A DNA stretch of 64,000 nt from Ptiloglossa arizonensis (Eukaryota > Arthropoda > Insecta > Hymenoptera > Colletidae), in contig NW_027478859.1 of NCBI RefSeq assembly GCF_051014685.1, positions 124,001 to 188,000 of the forward strand, written 5' to 3'. Position numbers and translations under genes: made by a program. A model generated the notes under the pieces. It was given only the letters and a program-made list of their open reading frames with translations. It was not told where the DNA came from and searched no databases. This document shows, piece after piece, positions 10,089 through 23,185 of the stretch (positions are counted from its first letter, which is position 1; every line of letters begins with the position of its first letter).

Positions 10089-10972
10089 CCCTAGGCCATT
10101 CTGGTTAAGCTTTTGGAGCAGCAGAATTGGAAAAATTTTTTGCCGTCTCTACCACTTCTTGGCTTCAAACTCCCATATCTCGCGAACGGATTGACCTAAC
10201 CCAAAAATTCCTATTGCATCTGAAAGTAGAAACTCGCCCGATTATAACGGTATGTGTATTTTTTCCCTAGGCCATTCTGGTTAAGCGTTTGGAGCAGCAG
10301 AATTGCGAAAAATTTGTTGTCTTCTCAACCATTTCTTAGCTTCAAACTGCCATAACTCGCGAACGGATTGACCTAACCCAAAAATTCCTGTTGCATCTGA
10401 AAGTAGAAACTCGCCCGATTACAACGGTTTTTCTATTTTTTCCCTAGGCCATTCTGGTTAAGCGTTTGGAGCAGCAGAATTGTGAAAAATTTTTTGCCTT
10501 CTCTACCATTTCTTGGCTTCAAACTCCCATATCTCGCGAACGGATTGACCTAACCCAAAAATTCCTATTGCATCTGAAGGTAGAAGCTCGCCCGATTACA
10601 ACGGTATGTGTAGTTTTTCCCTAGGCCATTCTGGTTAAGCGTTTGGAGCAGCAGAATTGCCAAAAATTTTTTGCCTTCTCTACCATTTTTTGGCTTCAAA
10701 CTCCCATATCTCGCGAACGGATTGACCTAACCCAAAAATTCCTATTGCATCTGAAAGTAGAAACTCGCCCGATTACAACGGTATGTGTATTTTTTCCCTA
10801 GGCCATTCTGGTTAAGCGTTTGGAGCAGCAGAATTGCGAAAAATTTTTTGCCTTCTCAACCATTTCTTGGCTTCAAACTCCCATATCTCGCGAACGGATT
10901 GACCTAACCCAAAAATTCCTATTGCATCTGAAAGTAGAAACTCGCCCGATTATAACGGTAAGTGTATTTTTT
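10089..10972. repeat. 5-unit tandem duplication, copy 2 (884 bp)
   Basis: This partner of 9205-10088 shares the one-base deletion and all other private marks, so it is a recent copy. The only obvious change is at its end, where GGTATGTG is GGTAAGTG at 10959. The array continues with a class B unit at 10973. Confidence 0.92.
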
Positions 10973-13900
10973 CCCTAGGCCATTCTGGTTAAGCGTTTGG
11001 AGCAGCAGAAGTGCGAAAAATTTGTTGTCTTCTCAACCATTTCTTAGCTTCAAACTCCCATATCTCGCGAACGGATTGACCAAACCCAAAAATTCCTATT
11101 GCATCTGAAAGTAGAGCTCGCCCGATTACAACGGTATGTGTATTTTTTCCCTAGGCCATTCTGGTTAAGCGTTTGGAGCAGCAGAAGTGCGAAAAATTTG
11201 TTGTCTTCTCAACCATTTCTTAGCTTCAAACTCCCATATCTCGCGAACGGATTGACCTAACCCAAAAATTCCTGTTGCATCTGAAAGTAGAAACTCGCCC
11301 GATTACAACGGTTTTTCTATTTTTTCCCTAGGCCATTCTGGTTAAGCGTTTGGAGCAGCAGAATTGTGAAAAATTTTTTGCCTTCTCTACCATTTCTTGG
11401 CTTCAAACTCCCATATCTCGCGAACGGATTGACCAAACCCAAAAATTCCTATTGCATCTGAAAGTAGAAACTCGCCCGATTACAACGGTATGTGTGTTTT
11501 TTCCCTAGGCCATTCTGGTTAAGCTTTTGGAGCAGCAGAATTGTGAAAAATTTTTTGCCTTCTCTACCATTTCTTGGCTTCAGACTCCCATATCTCGCGA
11601 ACGGATTGACATAACCCAAAAATTCATATTGCATCTGAAGGTAGAAACTCGCCCGGTTACAACGGTATGTGTATTTTTTCCCTAGGCCATTCTGGTTAAG
11701 CGTTTGGAGCAGCAGAATTGCGAAAAATTTTTTGTCTTCTCAACCATTTCTTGGCTTCAAACTCCCATATCTCGCGAACGGATTGACCTAACCCAAAAAT
11801 TCCTATTGCATCTGAAAGTAGAAACTCGCCCGATTATAACGGTATGTGTATTTTTTCCCTAGGCCATTCTGGTTAAGCGTTTGGAGCAGCAGAAGTGCGA
11901 AAAATTTGTTGTCTTCTCAACCATTTCTTAGCTTCAAATTCCCATATCTCGCGAACGGATTGACATAACCCAAAAATTCCTGTTGCATCTGAAAGTAGAA
12001 ACTCGCCCGATTACAACGGTTTTTCTATTTTTTCCCTAGGCCATTCTGGTTAAGCGTTTGGAGCAGCAGAATTGTGAAAAATTTTCTGCCTTCTCTACCA
12101 TTTCTTGGCTTCAAACTCCCATATCTCGCGAACGGATTGACCTAACCCAAAAATTCCTATTGCATCTGAAGGTAGAAACTCGCCCGATTACAACGGTATG
12201 TGTATTTTTTCCCTAGGCCATTCTGGTTAAGCGTTTGGAGCAGCAGAATTGCGAAAAATTTTTTGCCTTCTCTACCATTTTTTGGCTTCAAACTCACATA
12301 TCTCGCGAACGGATTGACCTAACCCAAAAATTCCTATTGCACCTGAAAGTAGAAACTCGCCCGATTATAACGGTATGTGTATTTTTTCCCTAGGCCATTC
12401 TGGTTAAGCTTTTGGAGCAGCAGAATTGTGAAAAATTTTTTGCCTTCTCTACCATTTCTTGGCTTCAAACTCCCATATCTCGCGAACGGATTGACCGAAC
12501 CCAAAAATTCATATTGCATCTGAAGGTAGAAACTCGCCCGATTACAACGGTATGTGTATTTTTTCCCTAGGCCATTCTGGTTAAGCGTTTGGAGCAGCAG
12601 AATTGCGAAAAATTTTTTGCCTTCTCAACCATTTCTTGGCTTCAAACTCCCATATCTCGCGAACGGATTGACCTAACCCAAAAATTCCTATTGCACCTGA
12701 AAGCAGAAACTCGCCCGATTATAACGGTATGTGTATTTTTTCCCTAGGCCATTCTGGTTAAGCGTTTGGAGCAGCAGAAGTGCGAAAAATTTGTTGTCTT
12801 CTCAACCATTTCTTAGCTTCAAACTCCCATATCTCGCGAACGGATTGACCTAACCCAAAAATTCCTATTGCATCTGACAGTAGAAACTCGCCCGATTATA
12901 ACGGTATGTGTATTTTTTCCCTAGGCCATTCTGGTTAAGCTTTTGGAGCAGCAGAATTGTGAAAAATTTTTTGCCTTCTCTACCATTTCTTGGCTTCAAA
13001 CTCCCATATCTCGGGAACGGATTGACCTAACCCAAAAATTCCTGTTGCATCTGAAAGTAGAAACTCGCCCGATTATAACGGTATGTGTATTTTTTCCCTA
13101 GGCCATTCTGGTTAAGCGTTTGGAGCAGCAGAAGTGCGAAAAATTGGTTGTCTTCTCAATCATTTCTTAGCTTCAAACTCTCATATCTCGCGAACGGATT
13201 GACCTAACCCAAAAATTCCTGTTGCATCTGAAAGTAGATACTCGCCCGATTACAACGGTATGTGTATTTTTTCCCTAGGCCATTCTGGTTAAGCGTTTGG
13301 AGCAGCAGAATTGCGAAAAATTTTTTGCCTTCTCTACCATTTTTTGGCTTCAAACTCCCATATCTCGCGAACGGATTGACCTAACCCAAAAATTCCTATT
13401 GCATCTGAAAGTAGAAACTCGCCCGATTATAACGGTATGTGTATTTTTTCCCTAGGCCATTCTGGTTAAGCGTTTGGAGCAGCAGAAGTGCGAAAAATTT
13501 GTTGTCTTCTCAACCATTTCTTAGCTTCAAACTCCCATAACTCGCGAACGGATTGACCTAACCCAAAAATTCCTGTTGCATCTGAAAGTAGAAACTCGCC
13601 CGATTACAACGGTTTTTCTATTTTTTTCCTAGGCCATTCTGGTTAAGCGTTTGGAGCAGCAGAATTGTGAAAAATTTTTTGCCTTCTCTACCATTTCTTG
13701 GCTTCAAACTCCCATATCTCGCGAACGGATTGACCTAACCCAAAAATTCCTATTGCATCTGAAGGTAGAAACTCGCCCGATTACAACGGTATGTGTAGTT
13801 TTTCCCTAGGCCATTCTGGTTAAGCGTTTGGAGCAGCAGAATTGCGAAAAATTTTTTGCCTTCTCTACCATTTTTTGGCTTCAAAGTCCCATATCTCGCG

Positions 13901-16635
13901 AACGGATTGACCTAACCCAAATATTCCTATTGCATCTGAAAGTAGAAACTCGCCCGATTACAACGGTAAGTGTATTTTTTCCCTAGGCCATTCTGGTTAA
14001 GCTTTTGGAGCAGCAGAATTGTGAAAAATTTTTTGCCTTCTCTACCATTTCTTGGCTTCAAACTCCCATATCTCGCGAACGGAATGACCCAACCCAAAAA
14101 TTCCTATTGCATCTGAAGGTAGAAACTTGCCCGATTACAACGGTATGTGTATTTTTTCCCTAGGCCATTCTGGTTAAGAGTTTGGAGCAGCAGAATTGCG
14201 AAAAATTTTTTGCCTTCTCTACCATTTTTTGGATTCAAACTCCCATATCTCGCGAACGCATTGACCTTACCCAAAAATTCCTATTGTATCTGAAAGTAGA
14301 AACTCGCCCGATTATAACGGTATGTGTATTTTTTCCCTAGGCCATTCTGGTTAAGCGTTTGGAGCAGCAGAATTGCGAAAAATTTTTTGCCTTCTCAACC
14401 ATTTCTTGGCTTCAAACTCCCATATCTCGCGAATGGATTGACCAAACCCAAAAATTCCTATTGCATCTGAAAGTAGAAACTCGCCCGATTACAGCGGTAT
14501 GTGTATTTTTTCCCTAGGCAATTCTGGTTAAGCGTTTGGAGCAGCAGAAGTGCGAAAAATTTGTTGTCTTCTCAACCATTTCTTAGCTTCAAACTCCCAT
14601 AACTCGCGAACGGATTGACCTAACCCAAAAATTCCTGTTGCATCTGAAAGTAGAAACTCGCCCGATTACAACGGTTTTTCTATTTTTTCCCTAGGCCATT
14701 CTGGTTAAGCGTTTGGAGCAGCAGAATTGTGAAAAATTTTTTGCCTTCTCTACCATTTCTTGGCTTCAAACTCCCATATCTCGCGAACGGATTGACCTAA
14801 CCCAAAAATTCCTATTGCATCTGAAGGTAGAAGCTCGCCCGATTACAACGGTATGTGTAGTTTTTCCCTAGGCCATTCTGGTTAAGCGTTTGGAGCAGCA
14901 GAATTGCGAAAAATTTTTTGCCTTCTCTACCATTTTTTGGCTTCAAACTCCCATATCTCGCGAACGGATTGACCTAACCCAAAAATTCCTATTGCATCTG
15001 AAAGTAGAAACTCGCCCGATTATAACGGTATGTGTATTTTTTCCCTAGGCCATTCTGGTGAAGCTTTTGGAGCAGCAGAATTGTGAAAAATTTTTTGCCT
15101 TCTCTACCATTTCTTGGCTTCAAACTCCCATATCTCGCGAACGGATTGACCTAACCCAAAAATTCATATTGCATCTGAAGGTAGAAACTCGCCCGATTAC
15201 AACGGTATGTGTATTTTTTCCCTAGGCCATTCTGGTTAAGCGTTTGGAGCAGCAGAATTGCGAAAAATTTTTTGCCTTCTCAACCATTTCTTGGCTTCAA
15301 ACTCCCATATCTCGCGAACGGATTGACCTAACCCAAAAATTCCTATTGCATCTGAAAGTAGAAACTCGCCCGATTATAACGGTATGTGTATTTTTTCCCT
15401 AGGCCATTCTGGTTAAGCGTTTGGAGCAGCAGAAGTGCGAAAAATTTGTTGTCTTCTCAACCATTTCTTAGCTTCAAACTCCCATATCTCGCGAACGGAT
15501 TGACCTAACCCAAAAATTCCTGTTGCATCTGAAAGTAGAAACTCGCCCGATTACAACGGTTTTTCTATTTTTTCCCTAGGCCATTCTGGTTAAGCGTTTG
15601 GAGCAGCAGAATTGTGAAAAATTTTTTGCCTTCTCAACCATTTCGTGTCTTCAAACTCCCATATCTCGCGAACGGATTGACCTAACCCAAAAATTCCTAT
15701 TGCATCTGAAGGTAGAAACTCGCCCGATTACAACGGTATGTGTATTTTTTCCCTAGGCCATTCTGGTTAAGCGTTTGGAGCAGCAGAATTGCGAAAAATT
15801 TTTTGCCTTCTCAACCATTTCTTGGCTTCAAACTCCCATATCTCGCGAACGGATTGACCAAACCAAAAAATTCCTATTGCATCTGAAAGTAGAAACTCGC
15901 CCGATTATAAAGGTATGTGTATTTTTTCCCTAGGCCATTCTGGTTAAGCGTTTGGAGCAGCAGAAGTGCGAAAAATTTGTTGTCTTCTCAACCATTTCTT
16001 AGCTTCAAACTCCCATATCTCGCGAACGGATTGACCAAACCCAAAAATTCCTATTGCATCTGAAAGTAGAAACTCGCCCGATTACAACGGTATGTGTATT
16101 TTTTCCCTAGGCCATTCTGGTTAAGCTTTTGGAGCAGCAGAATTGTGAAAAATTTTTTGCCTTCTCTAACATTTCTTGGCTTCAAACTCCCATATCTCGC
16201 GAACGGATTGACCTAACCCAAAAATTCCTATTGCATCTGAAGGTAGAAACTCGCCCGGTTACAACGGTATGTGTATTTTTTCCCTAGGCCATTCTGGTTA
16301 AGCGTTTGGAGCAGCAGAATTGCGAAAAATTTTTTGCCTTCTCAACCATTTCTTGGCTTCAAACTCCCATATCTCGCGAACGGATTGACCTAACCCAAAA
16401 ATTCCTATTGCATCTGAAAGTAGAAACTCGCCCGATTATAACGGTATGTGTATTTTTTCCCTAGGCCATTCTGGTTAAGCGTTTGGAGCAGCAGAATTGC
16501 GAAAAATTTTTTGCCTTCTCTACCATTTTTTGGCTTCAAACGACCATATCTCGCGAACGGATTGACCTAACCCAAAAATTCCTATTGCATCTGAAAGTAG
16601 AAACTCGCCCGATTATAACGGTATGTGTATTTTTT
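10973..16635. repeat. Mosaic satellite segment of about 32 units
   Basis: This stretch has no single long period, but several shared blocks can be traced. 11503-12741 matches 20000-21238 (CAGACTCCC, TTTTTTGTCTTC and TTTTCTGCC in order). 12211-13449 matches 7258-8496. A B-E-D triplet with CCCATAACTCG and TGTGTAGTTTTT occurs at 13450 and again at 14512, 1062 bases (6 units) later, and resembles those at 9381 and 10265. The unit near 11115 has GTAGAGCTCGCC with a base deleted. Units at 15574 and 15751 are variant E and C types (TTTCGTGTCTTC). No gene is visible. Confidence 0.8.
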
Positions 16636-19467
16636 CCCTAGGCCATTCTGGTGAAGCTTTTGGAGCAGCAGAATTGTGAAAAATTTTTTGCCTTCTCTAC
16701 CATTTCTTGGCTTCAGACTCCCATATCTCGCGAACGGATTGACATAACCCAAAAATTCATATTGCATCTGAAGGTAGAAACTCGCCCGGTTACAACGGTA
16801 TGTGTATTTTGTCCCTAGGCCATTCTGGTTAAGCGTTTGGAGCAGCAGAATTGTGAAAAATTTTTTGCCTTCTCTACCATTTCTTGGCTTCAAACTCACA
16901 TATCTCGCGAACGGATTGACCTAACCCAAAAATTCCTATTGCATCTGAAAGTAGAAACTCGCCCGATTACAACGGTATGTGTATTTTTTCCCTAGGTCAT
17001 TCTGGTTAAGCGTTTGGAGCAGCAGAATTGCGAAAAATTTTTTGCCTTCTCAACCATTTCTTGGCTTCAAAGTCCCATATCTCGCGAACGGATTGACCTA
17101 ACCCAAATATTCCTATTGCATCTGAAAGTAGAAACTCGCCCGATTACAACGGTAAGTGTATTTTTTCCCTAGGCCATTCTGGTTAAGCTTTTGGAGCAGC
17201 AGAATTGTGAAAAATTTTTTGCCTTCTCTACCATTTCTTGGCTTCAAACTCCCATATCTCGCGAACGGAATGACCCAACCCAAAAATTCCTATTGCATCT
17301 GAAGGTAGAAACTCGCCCGATTACAGCGGTATGTGTATTTTTTCCCTAGGCCATTCTGGTTAAGCTTTTGGAGCAGCAGAATTGTGAAAAATTTTTTGCC
17401 TTCTCTACCATTTCTTGGCTTCAAACTCCCATATCTCGCGAATGGATTGACCTAACCCAAAAATTCCTATTGCATCTGAAGGTAGAAACTCGCCCGGTTA
17501 CAACGGTATGTGTATTTTTTCCCTAGACCATTCTGGTTAAGCGTTTGGAGCAGCAGAATTGCGAAAAATTTTTTGCCTTCTCTAACATTTCTTGGCTTCA
17601 AACTCCCATATCTCGCGAACGGATTGACCTAACCCAAAACTTCCTATTGCATCTGAAGGTAGAAGCTCGCCCGATTACAACGGTATGTGTATTTTTTCCC
17701 TAGGCCATTCTGGTTAAGCGTTTGGAGCAGCAGAATTGCGAAAAATTTTTTGCCTTCTCAACCATTTCTTGGCTTCAAACTCCCATATCTCGCGAACGGA
17801 TTGACCAAACCAAAAAATTCCTATTGCATCTGAAAGTAGAAACTCGCCCGATTATAAAGGTATGTGTATTTTTTCCCTAGGCCATTCTGGTTAAGCGTTT
17901 GGAGCAGCAGAAGTGCGAAAAATTTGTTGTCTTCTCAACCATTTCTTAGCTTCAAACTCCCATATCTCGCGAACGGATTGACCTAACCCAAAAATTCCTG
18001 TTGCATCTGAAAGTAGAAACTCGCCCGATTACAACGGTTTTTCTATTTTCTCCCTAGGCCATTCTGGTTAAGCGTTTGGAGCAGCAGAATTGTGAAACAT
18101 TTTTTGCCTTCTCTACCATTTCTTGGCTTCAAACTCCCATATCTCGCGAACGGATTGACCTAACCCAAAAATTCCTATTGCATCTGAAAGTAGAAACTCG
18201 CCCGATTACAAAGGTATGTGTATTTTTTCCCTAGGCCATTCTGGTTAAGCTTTTGGAGCAGCAGAATTGTGAAAAATTTTTTGCCTTCTCTACCATTTCT
18301 TGGCTTCAAACTCCCATATCTCGCGAACGGATTGACATAACCCAAAAATTCATATTGCATCTGAAGGTAGAAACTCGCCCGGTTACAACGGTATGTGTAT
18401 TTTTTCCCTTGGCCATTCTGGTTAAGCGTTTGGAGCAGCAGAATTGCGAAAAATTTTTTGCCTTCTCTACCATTTTTTGGATTCAAACTCCCATATCTCG
18501 CGAACGCATTGACCTAACCCAAAAATTCCTATTGTATCTGAAAGTAGAAACTCGCCCGATTATAACGGTATGTGTATTTTTTCCCTAGGCCATTCTGGTT
18601 AAGCGTTTGGAGCAGCAGAATTGCGAAAAATTTTTTGCCTTCTCAACCATTTCTTGGCTTCAAACTCCCATATCTCGCGAATGGATTGACCAAACCCAAA
18701 AATTCCTATTGCATCTGAAAGTAGAAACTCGCCCGATTACAGCGGTACGTGTATTTTTTCCCTAGGCCATTCTGGTTAAGCTTTTGGAGCAGCAGAATTG
18801 TGAAAAATTTTTTGCCTTCTCTACCATTTCTTGGCTTCAAACTCCCATATCTCGCGAATGGATTGACCTAACCCAAAAATTCCTATTGCATCTGAAGGTA
18901 GAAACTCGCCCGGTTACAACGGTATGTGTATTTTTTCCCTAGACCATTCTGGTTAAGCGTTTGGAGCAGCAGAATTGCGAAAAATTTTTTGCCTTCTCAA
19001 CCATTTCTTGGCTTCAAACTCCCATATCTCGCGAACGGATTGACCTAACCCAAAAATTCCTATTGCATCTGAAAGTAGAAACTCGCCCGATTATAACGGT
19101 ATGTGTATTTTTTCCCTAGGCCATTCTGGTTAAGCGTTTGGAGCAGCAGAAGTGCGAAAAATTTGTTGTCTTCTCAACCATTTCTTAGCTTAAAACTCCC
19201 ATATCTCGCGAACGGATTGACATAACCCAAAAATTCCTGTTGCATCTGAAAGTAGAAACTCGCCCGATTACAACGGTTTTTCTATTTTTTCCCTAGGCCA
19301 TTCTGGTTAAGCGTTTGGAGCAGCAGAATTGTGAAAAATTTTTTGCCTTCTCTACCATTTCTTGGCTTCAAACTCCCATATCTCGCGAACGGATTGACCT
19401 AACCCAAAAATTCCTATTGCATCTGAAAGTAGAAACTCGCCCGATTATAACGGTATGTGTATTTTTT
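16636..19467. repeat. 16-unit block, second copy of 1-2832
   Basis: All rare marks of the window's first 2832 bases recur here in order. The block includes the fused two-unit open frame at 18253-18588, which matches 1618-1953. One visible difference is CAAAACTTCC at 17637 in place of CAAAAATTCC. Because the 17-unit duplication (709-6726) has no second member here, the long-range copy holds only one of those two tandem copies. Confidence 0.85.
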
Positions 19468-21061
19468 CCCTACGCCATTCTGGTTAAGCGTTTGGAGCAG
19501 CAGAATTGTGAAAAATTTTCTGCCTTCTCTACCATTTCTTGGCTTCAAACTCCCATATCTCGCGAACGGATTGACCTAACCCAAAAATTCCTATTGCATC
19601 TGAAGGTAGAAACTCGCCCGATTACAACGGTATGTGTATTTTTTCCCTAGGCCATTCTGGTTAAGCGTTTGGAGCAGCAGAATTGCGAAAAATTTTTTGC
19701 CTTCTCTACCATTTTTTGGCTTCAAACTCCCATATCTCGCGAACGGATTGACCTAACCCAAAAATTCCTATTGCACCTGAAAGTAGAAACTCGCCCGATT
19801 ATAACGGTATGTGTATTTTTTCCCTAGGCCATTCTGGTTAAGCTTTTGGAGCAGCAGAATTGCGAAAAATTTTTTGCCTTCTCAACCATTTCTTGGCTTC
19901 AAACTCCCATATCTCGCGAACGGATTGACCAAACCCAAAAATTCCTATTGCATCTGAAAGTAGAAACTCGCCCGATTACAACGGTATGTGTATTTTTTCC
20001 CCAGGGCCATTCTGGTTAAGCTTTTGGAGCAGCAGAATTGTGAAAAATTTTTTGCCATCTCTACCATTTCTTGGCTTCAGACTCCCATATCTCGCGAACG
20101 GATTGACATAACCCAAAAATTCATATTGCATCTGCAGGTAGAAACTCGCCCGGTTACAACGGTATGTGTATTTTTTCCCTAGGCCATTCTGGTTAAGCGT
20201 TTGGAGCAGCAGAATTGCGAAAAATTTTTTGTCTTCTCAACCATTTCTTGGCTTCAAACTCCCATATCTCGCGAACGGATTGACCTAACCCAAAAATTCC
20301 TATTGCATCTGAAAGTAGAAACTCGCCCGATTATAACGGTATGTGTATTTTTTCCCTAGGCCATTCTGGTTAAGCGTTTGGAGCAGCAGAAGTGCGAAAA
20401 ATTTGTTGTCTCCTCAACCATTTCTTAGCTTCAAACTCCCATATCTCGCGAACGGATTGACATAACCCAAAAATTCCTGTTGCATCTGAAAGTAGAAACT
20501 CGCCCGATTACAACGGTTTTTCTATTTTTTCCCTACGCCATTCTGGTTAAGCGTTTGGAGCAGCAGAATTGTGAAAAATTTTCTGCCTTCTCTACCATTT
20601 CTTGGCTTCAAACTCCCATATCTCGCGAACGGATTGACCTAACCCAAAAATTCCTATTGCATCTGAAGGTAGAAACTCGCCCGATTACAACGGTATGTGT
20701 ATTTTTTCCCTAGGCCATTCTGGTTAAGCGTTTGGAGCAGCAGAATTGCGAAAAATTTTTTGCCTTCTCTACCATTTTTTGGCTTCAAACTCCCATATCT
20801 CGCGAACGGATTGACCTAACCCAAAAATTCCTATTGCACCTGAAAGTAGAAACTCGCCCGATTATAACGGTATGTGTATTTTTTCCCTAGGCCATTCTGG
20901 TTAAGCTTTTGGAGCAGCAGAATTGTGAAAAATTTTTTGCCTTCTCTACCATTTCTTGGCTTCAAACTCCCATATCTCGCGAACGGATTGACCTAACCCA
21001 AAAATTCATATTGCATCTGAAGGTAGAAACTCGCCCGATTACAACGGTATGTGTATTTTTT
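19468..21061. repeat. Mosaic satellite segment of nine units
   Basis: The units run E (TTTTCTGCC), D (CACCTGAAAG), an A-start/C-body hybrid (AAGCTTTTGG with AATTGCG and GACCAAACCC), A, C, B, E, D and A. The boundary near 20000 reads TTTTTTCCCCAGGGCC, with one extra base that removes CCTAGG and gives a CAG in its place. The class A unit there has GCCATCTC, CAGACTCCC and CTGCAGGTAG. From 20000 on, the order and marks match 11503-12564. Confidence 0.82.
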
Positions 21062-23185
21062 CCCTAGGCCATTCTGGTTAAGCGTTTGGAGCAGCAGAAT
21101 TGCGAAAAATTTTTTGCCTTCTCAACCATTTCTTGGCTTCAAACTCCCATATCTCGCGAACGGATTGACCTAACCCAAAAATTCCTATTGCATCTGAAAG
21201 CAGAAACTCGCCCGATTATAACGGTATGTGTATTTTTTCCCTAGGCCATTCTGGTTAAGCGTTTGGAGCAGCAGAAGTGCGAAAAATTTGTTGTCTTCTC
21301 TACCATTTCTTGGCTTCAAACTCCCATATCTCGCGAACGGATTGACCTAACCCAAAAATTCCTATTGCATCTGAAAGTAGAAACTCGCCCGATTATAACG
21401 GTAAGTGTATTTTTTCCCTAGGCCATTCTGGTTAAGCTTTTGGAGCAGCAGAATTGTGAAAAATTTTTTGCCTTCTCTACCATTTCTTGGCTTCAAACTC
21501 CCATATCTCGCGAACGGATTGACCTAACCCAAAAATTCCTATTGCCTCTGAAGGTAGAAACTCGCCCGATTACAACGATATGTGTGTTTTTTCTCTAGGC
21601 CATTCTGGTTAAGCGTTTGGAGCAGCAGAATTGCGAAAAATTTTTTGCCTTCTCAACCATTTCTTGGCTTCAAACTCCCATATCTCGCGAACGGATTGAC
21701 CTAACCCAAAAATTCCTATTGCATCTGAAAGTAGAAACTCGCCCGATTATAACGGTATGTGTATTTTTTCCCTAGGCCATTCTGGTTAAGCGTTTGGAGC
21801 AGCAGAAGTGCGAAAAATTTGTTGTCTTCTCAACCATTTCTTAGCTTCAAACTCCCATATCTCGCGAACGGATTGACCTATCCCAAAAATTCCTGTTGCA
21901 TCTGAAAGTAGAAACTCGCCCGATTACAACGGTTTTTCTATTTTTTCCCTAGGCCATTCTGGTTAAGCGTTTGGAGCAGCAGAATTGTGAAAAATTTTTT
22001 GCCTTCTCTACCATTTCTTGGCTTCAAACTCCCATATCTCGCGAACGGATTGACCTAACCCGAAAATTCCTATTGCATCTGAAAGTAGAAACTCGCCCGA
22101 TTATAACGGTATGTGTATTTTTTCCCTATGCCATTCTGGTTAAGCGTTTGGAGCAGCAGAAGTGCGAAAAATTTGTTGTCTTCTCAACCATTTCTTAGCT
22201 TCAAACTCCCACATCTCGCGAACGGATTGACCTAACCCAAAAATTCCTGTTGCATCTGAAAGTAGAAACTCGCCCGGTTACAACGGTTTTTCTACTTTTT
22301 CCCTAGGCCATTCTGGTTAAGCGTTTGGAGCAGCAGAATTGTGAAAAATTTTTTGCCTTCTCTACCATTTCTTGGCTTCAAACTCCCATATCTCGCGAAC
22401 GGATTGACCTAACCCAAAAATTCCTATTGCATCTGAAGGTAGAAACTCGCCCGATTACAACGGTATGTGTATTTTTTCCCTAGACCATTCTGGTTAAGCG
22501 TTTGGAGCAGCAGAATTGCGAAAAATTTTTTGCCTTCTCTACCATTTTTTGGCTTCAAACTGCCATATCTCGCGAACGGATTGGCCTAACCCAAAAATTC
22601 CTATTGCATCTGAAAGTAGAAACTCGCCCGATTATAACGGTATGGGTATTTTTTCCCTAGGCCATTCTGGTTAAGCGTTTGGAGCAGCAGAAGTGCGAAA
22701 AATTTGTTGTCTTCTCAACCATTTCTTAGATTCAAACTCCCATATCTCGCGAACGGATTGACCTAACCCAAAAATTCCTGTTGCAACTGAAAGTAGAAAC
22801 TCGCCCGATTACAACGGTTTTTCTATTTTTTCCCTAGGCCATTCTGGTTAAGCGTTTGGAGCAGCAGAAGTGCGAAAAATTTGTTGTCTTCTCAACCATT
22901 TCTTAGCTTCAAACTCCCATATCTCGCGAACGGATTGACCTAACCCAAAAATTCCTATTGCATCTGAAAGTAGAAACTCGCCCGATTACAACGGTATGTG
23001 TAATTTTTCCCTAGGCCATTCTGGTTAAGCGTTTGGAGCAGCAGAATTGCGAAAAATTTTTTGCTTTCTCAACCATTTCTTGGCTTCAAAGTCCCATATC
23101 TCGCGAACGGATTGACCTAACCCAAAAATTCCTATTGCATCTGAAAGTAGAAACTCGCCCGATTACAACGGTACGTGTATTTTTT
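21062..23185. repeat. 12-unit tandem duplication, copy 1 (2124 bp)
   Basis: Distinctive marks are GAAAGCAG at 21197, a B/C chimera at 21239, GCCTCTGAAGG with ACGATATGTGTGTTTTTTCTC near 21545-21596, GACCTATCCC at 21876, CCCGAAAATTCC at 22060, CCCTATGCC at 22126, GGTTTTTCTAC at 22290 and GGTATGGG at 22640. All recur exactly 2124 bases later. Confidence 0.92.
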
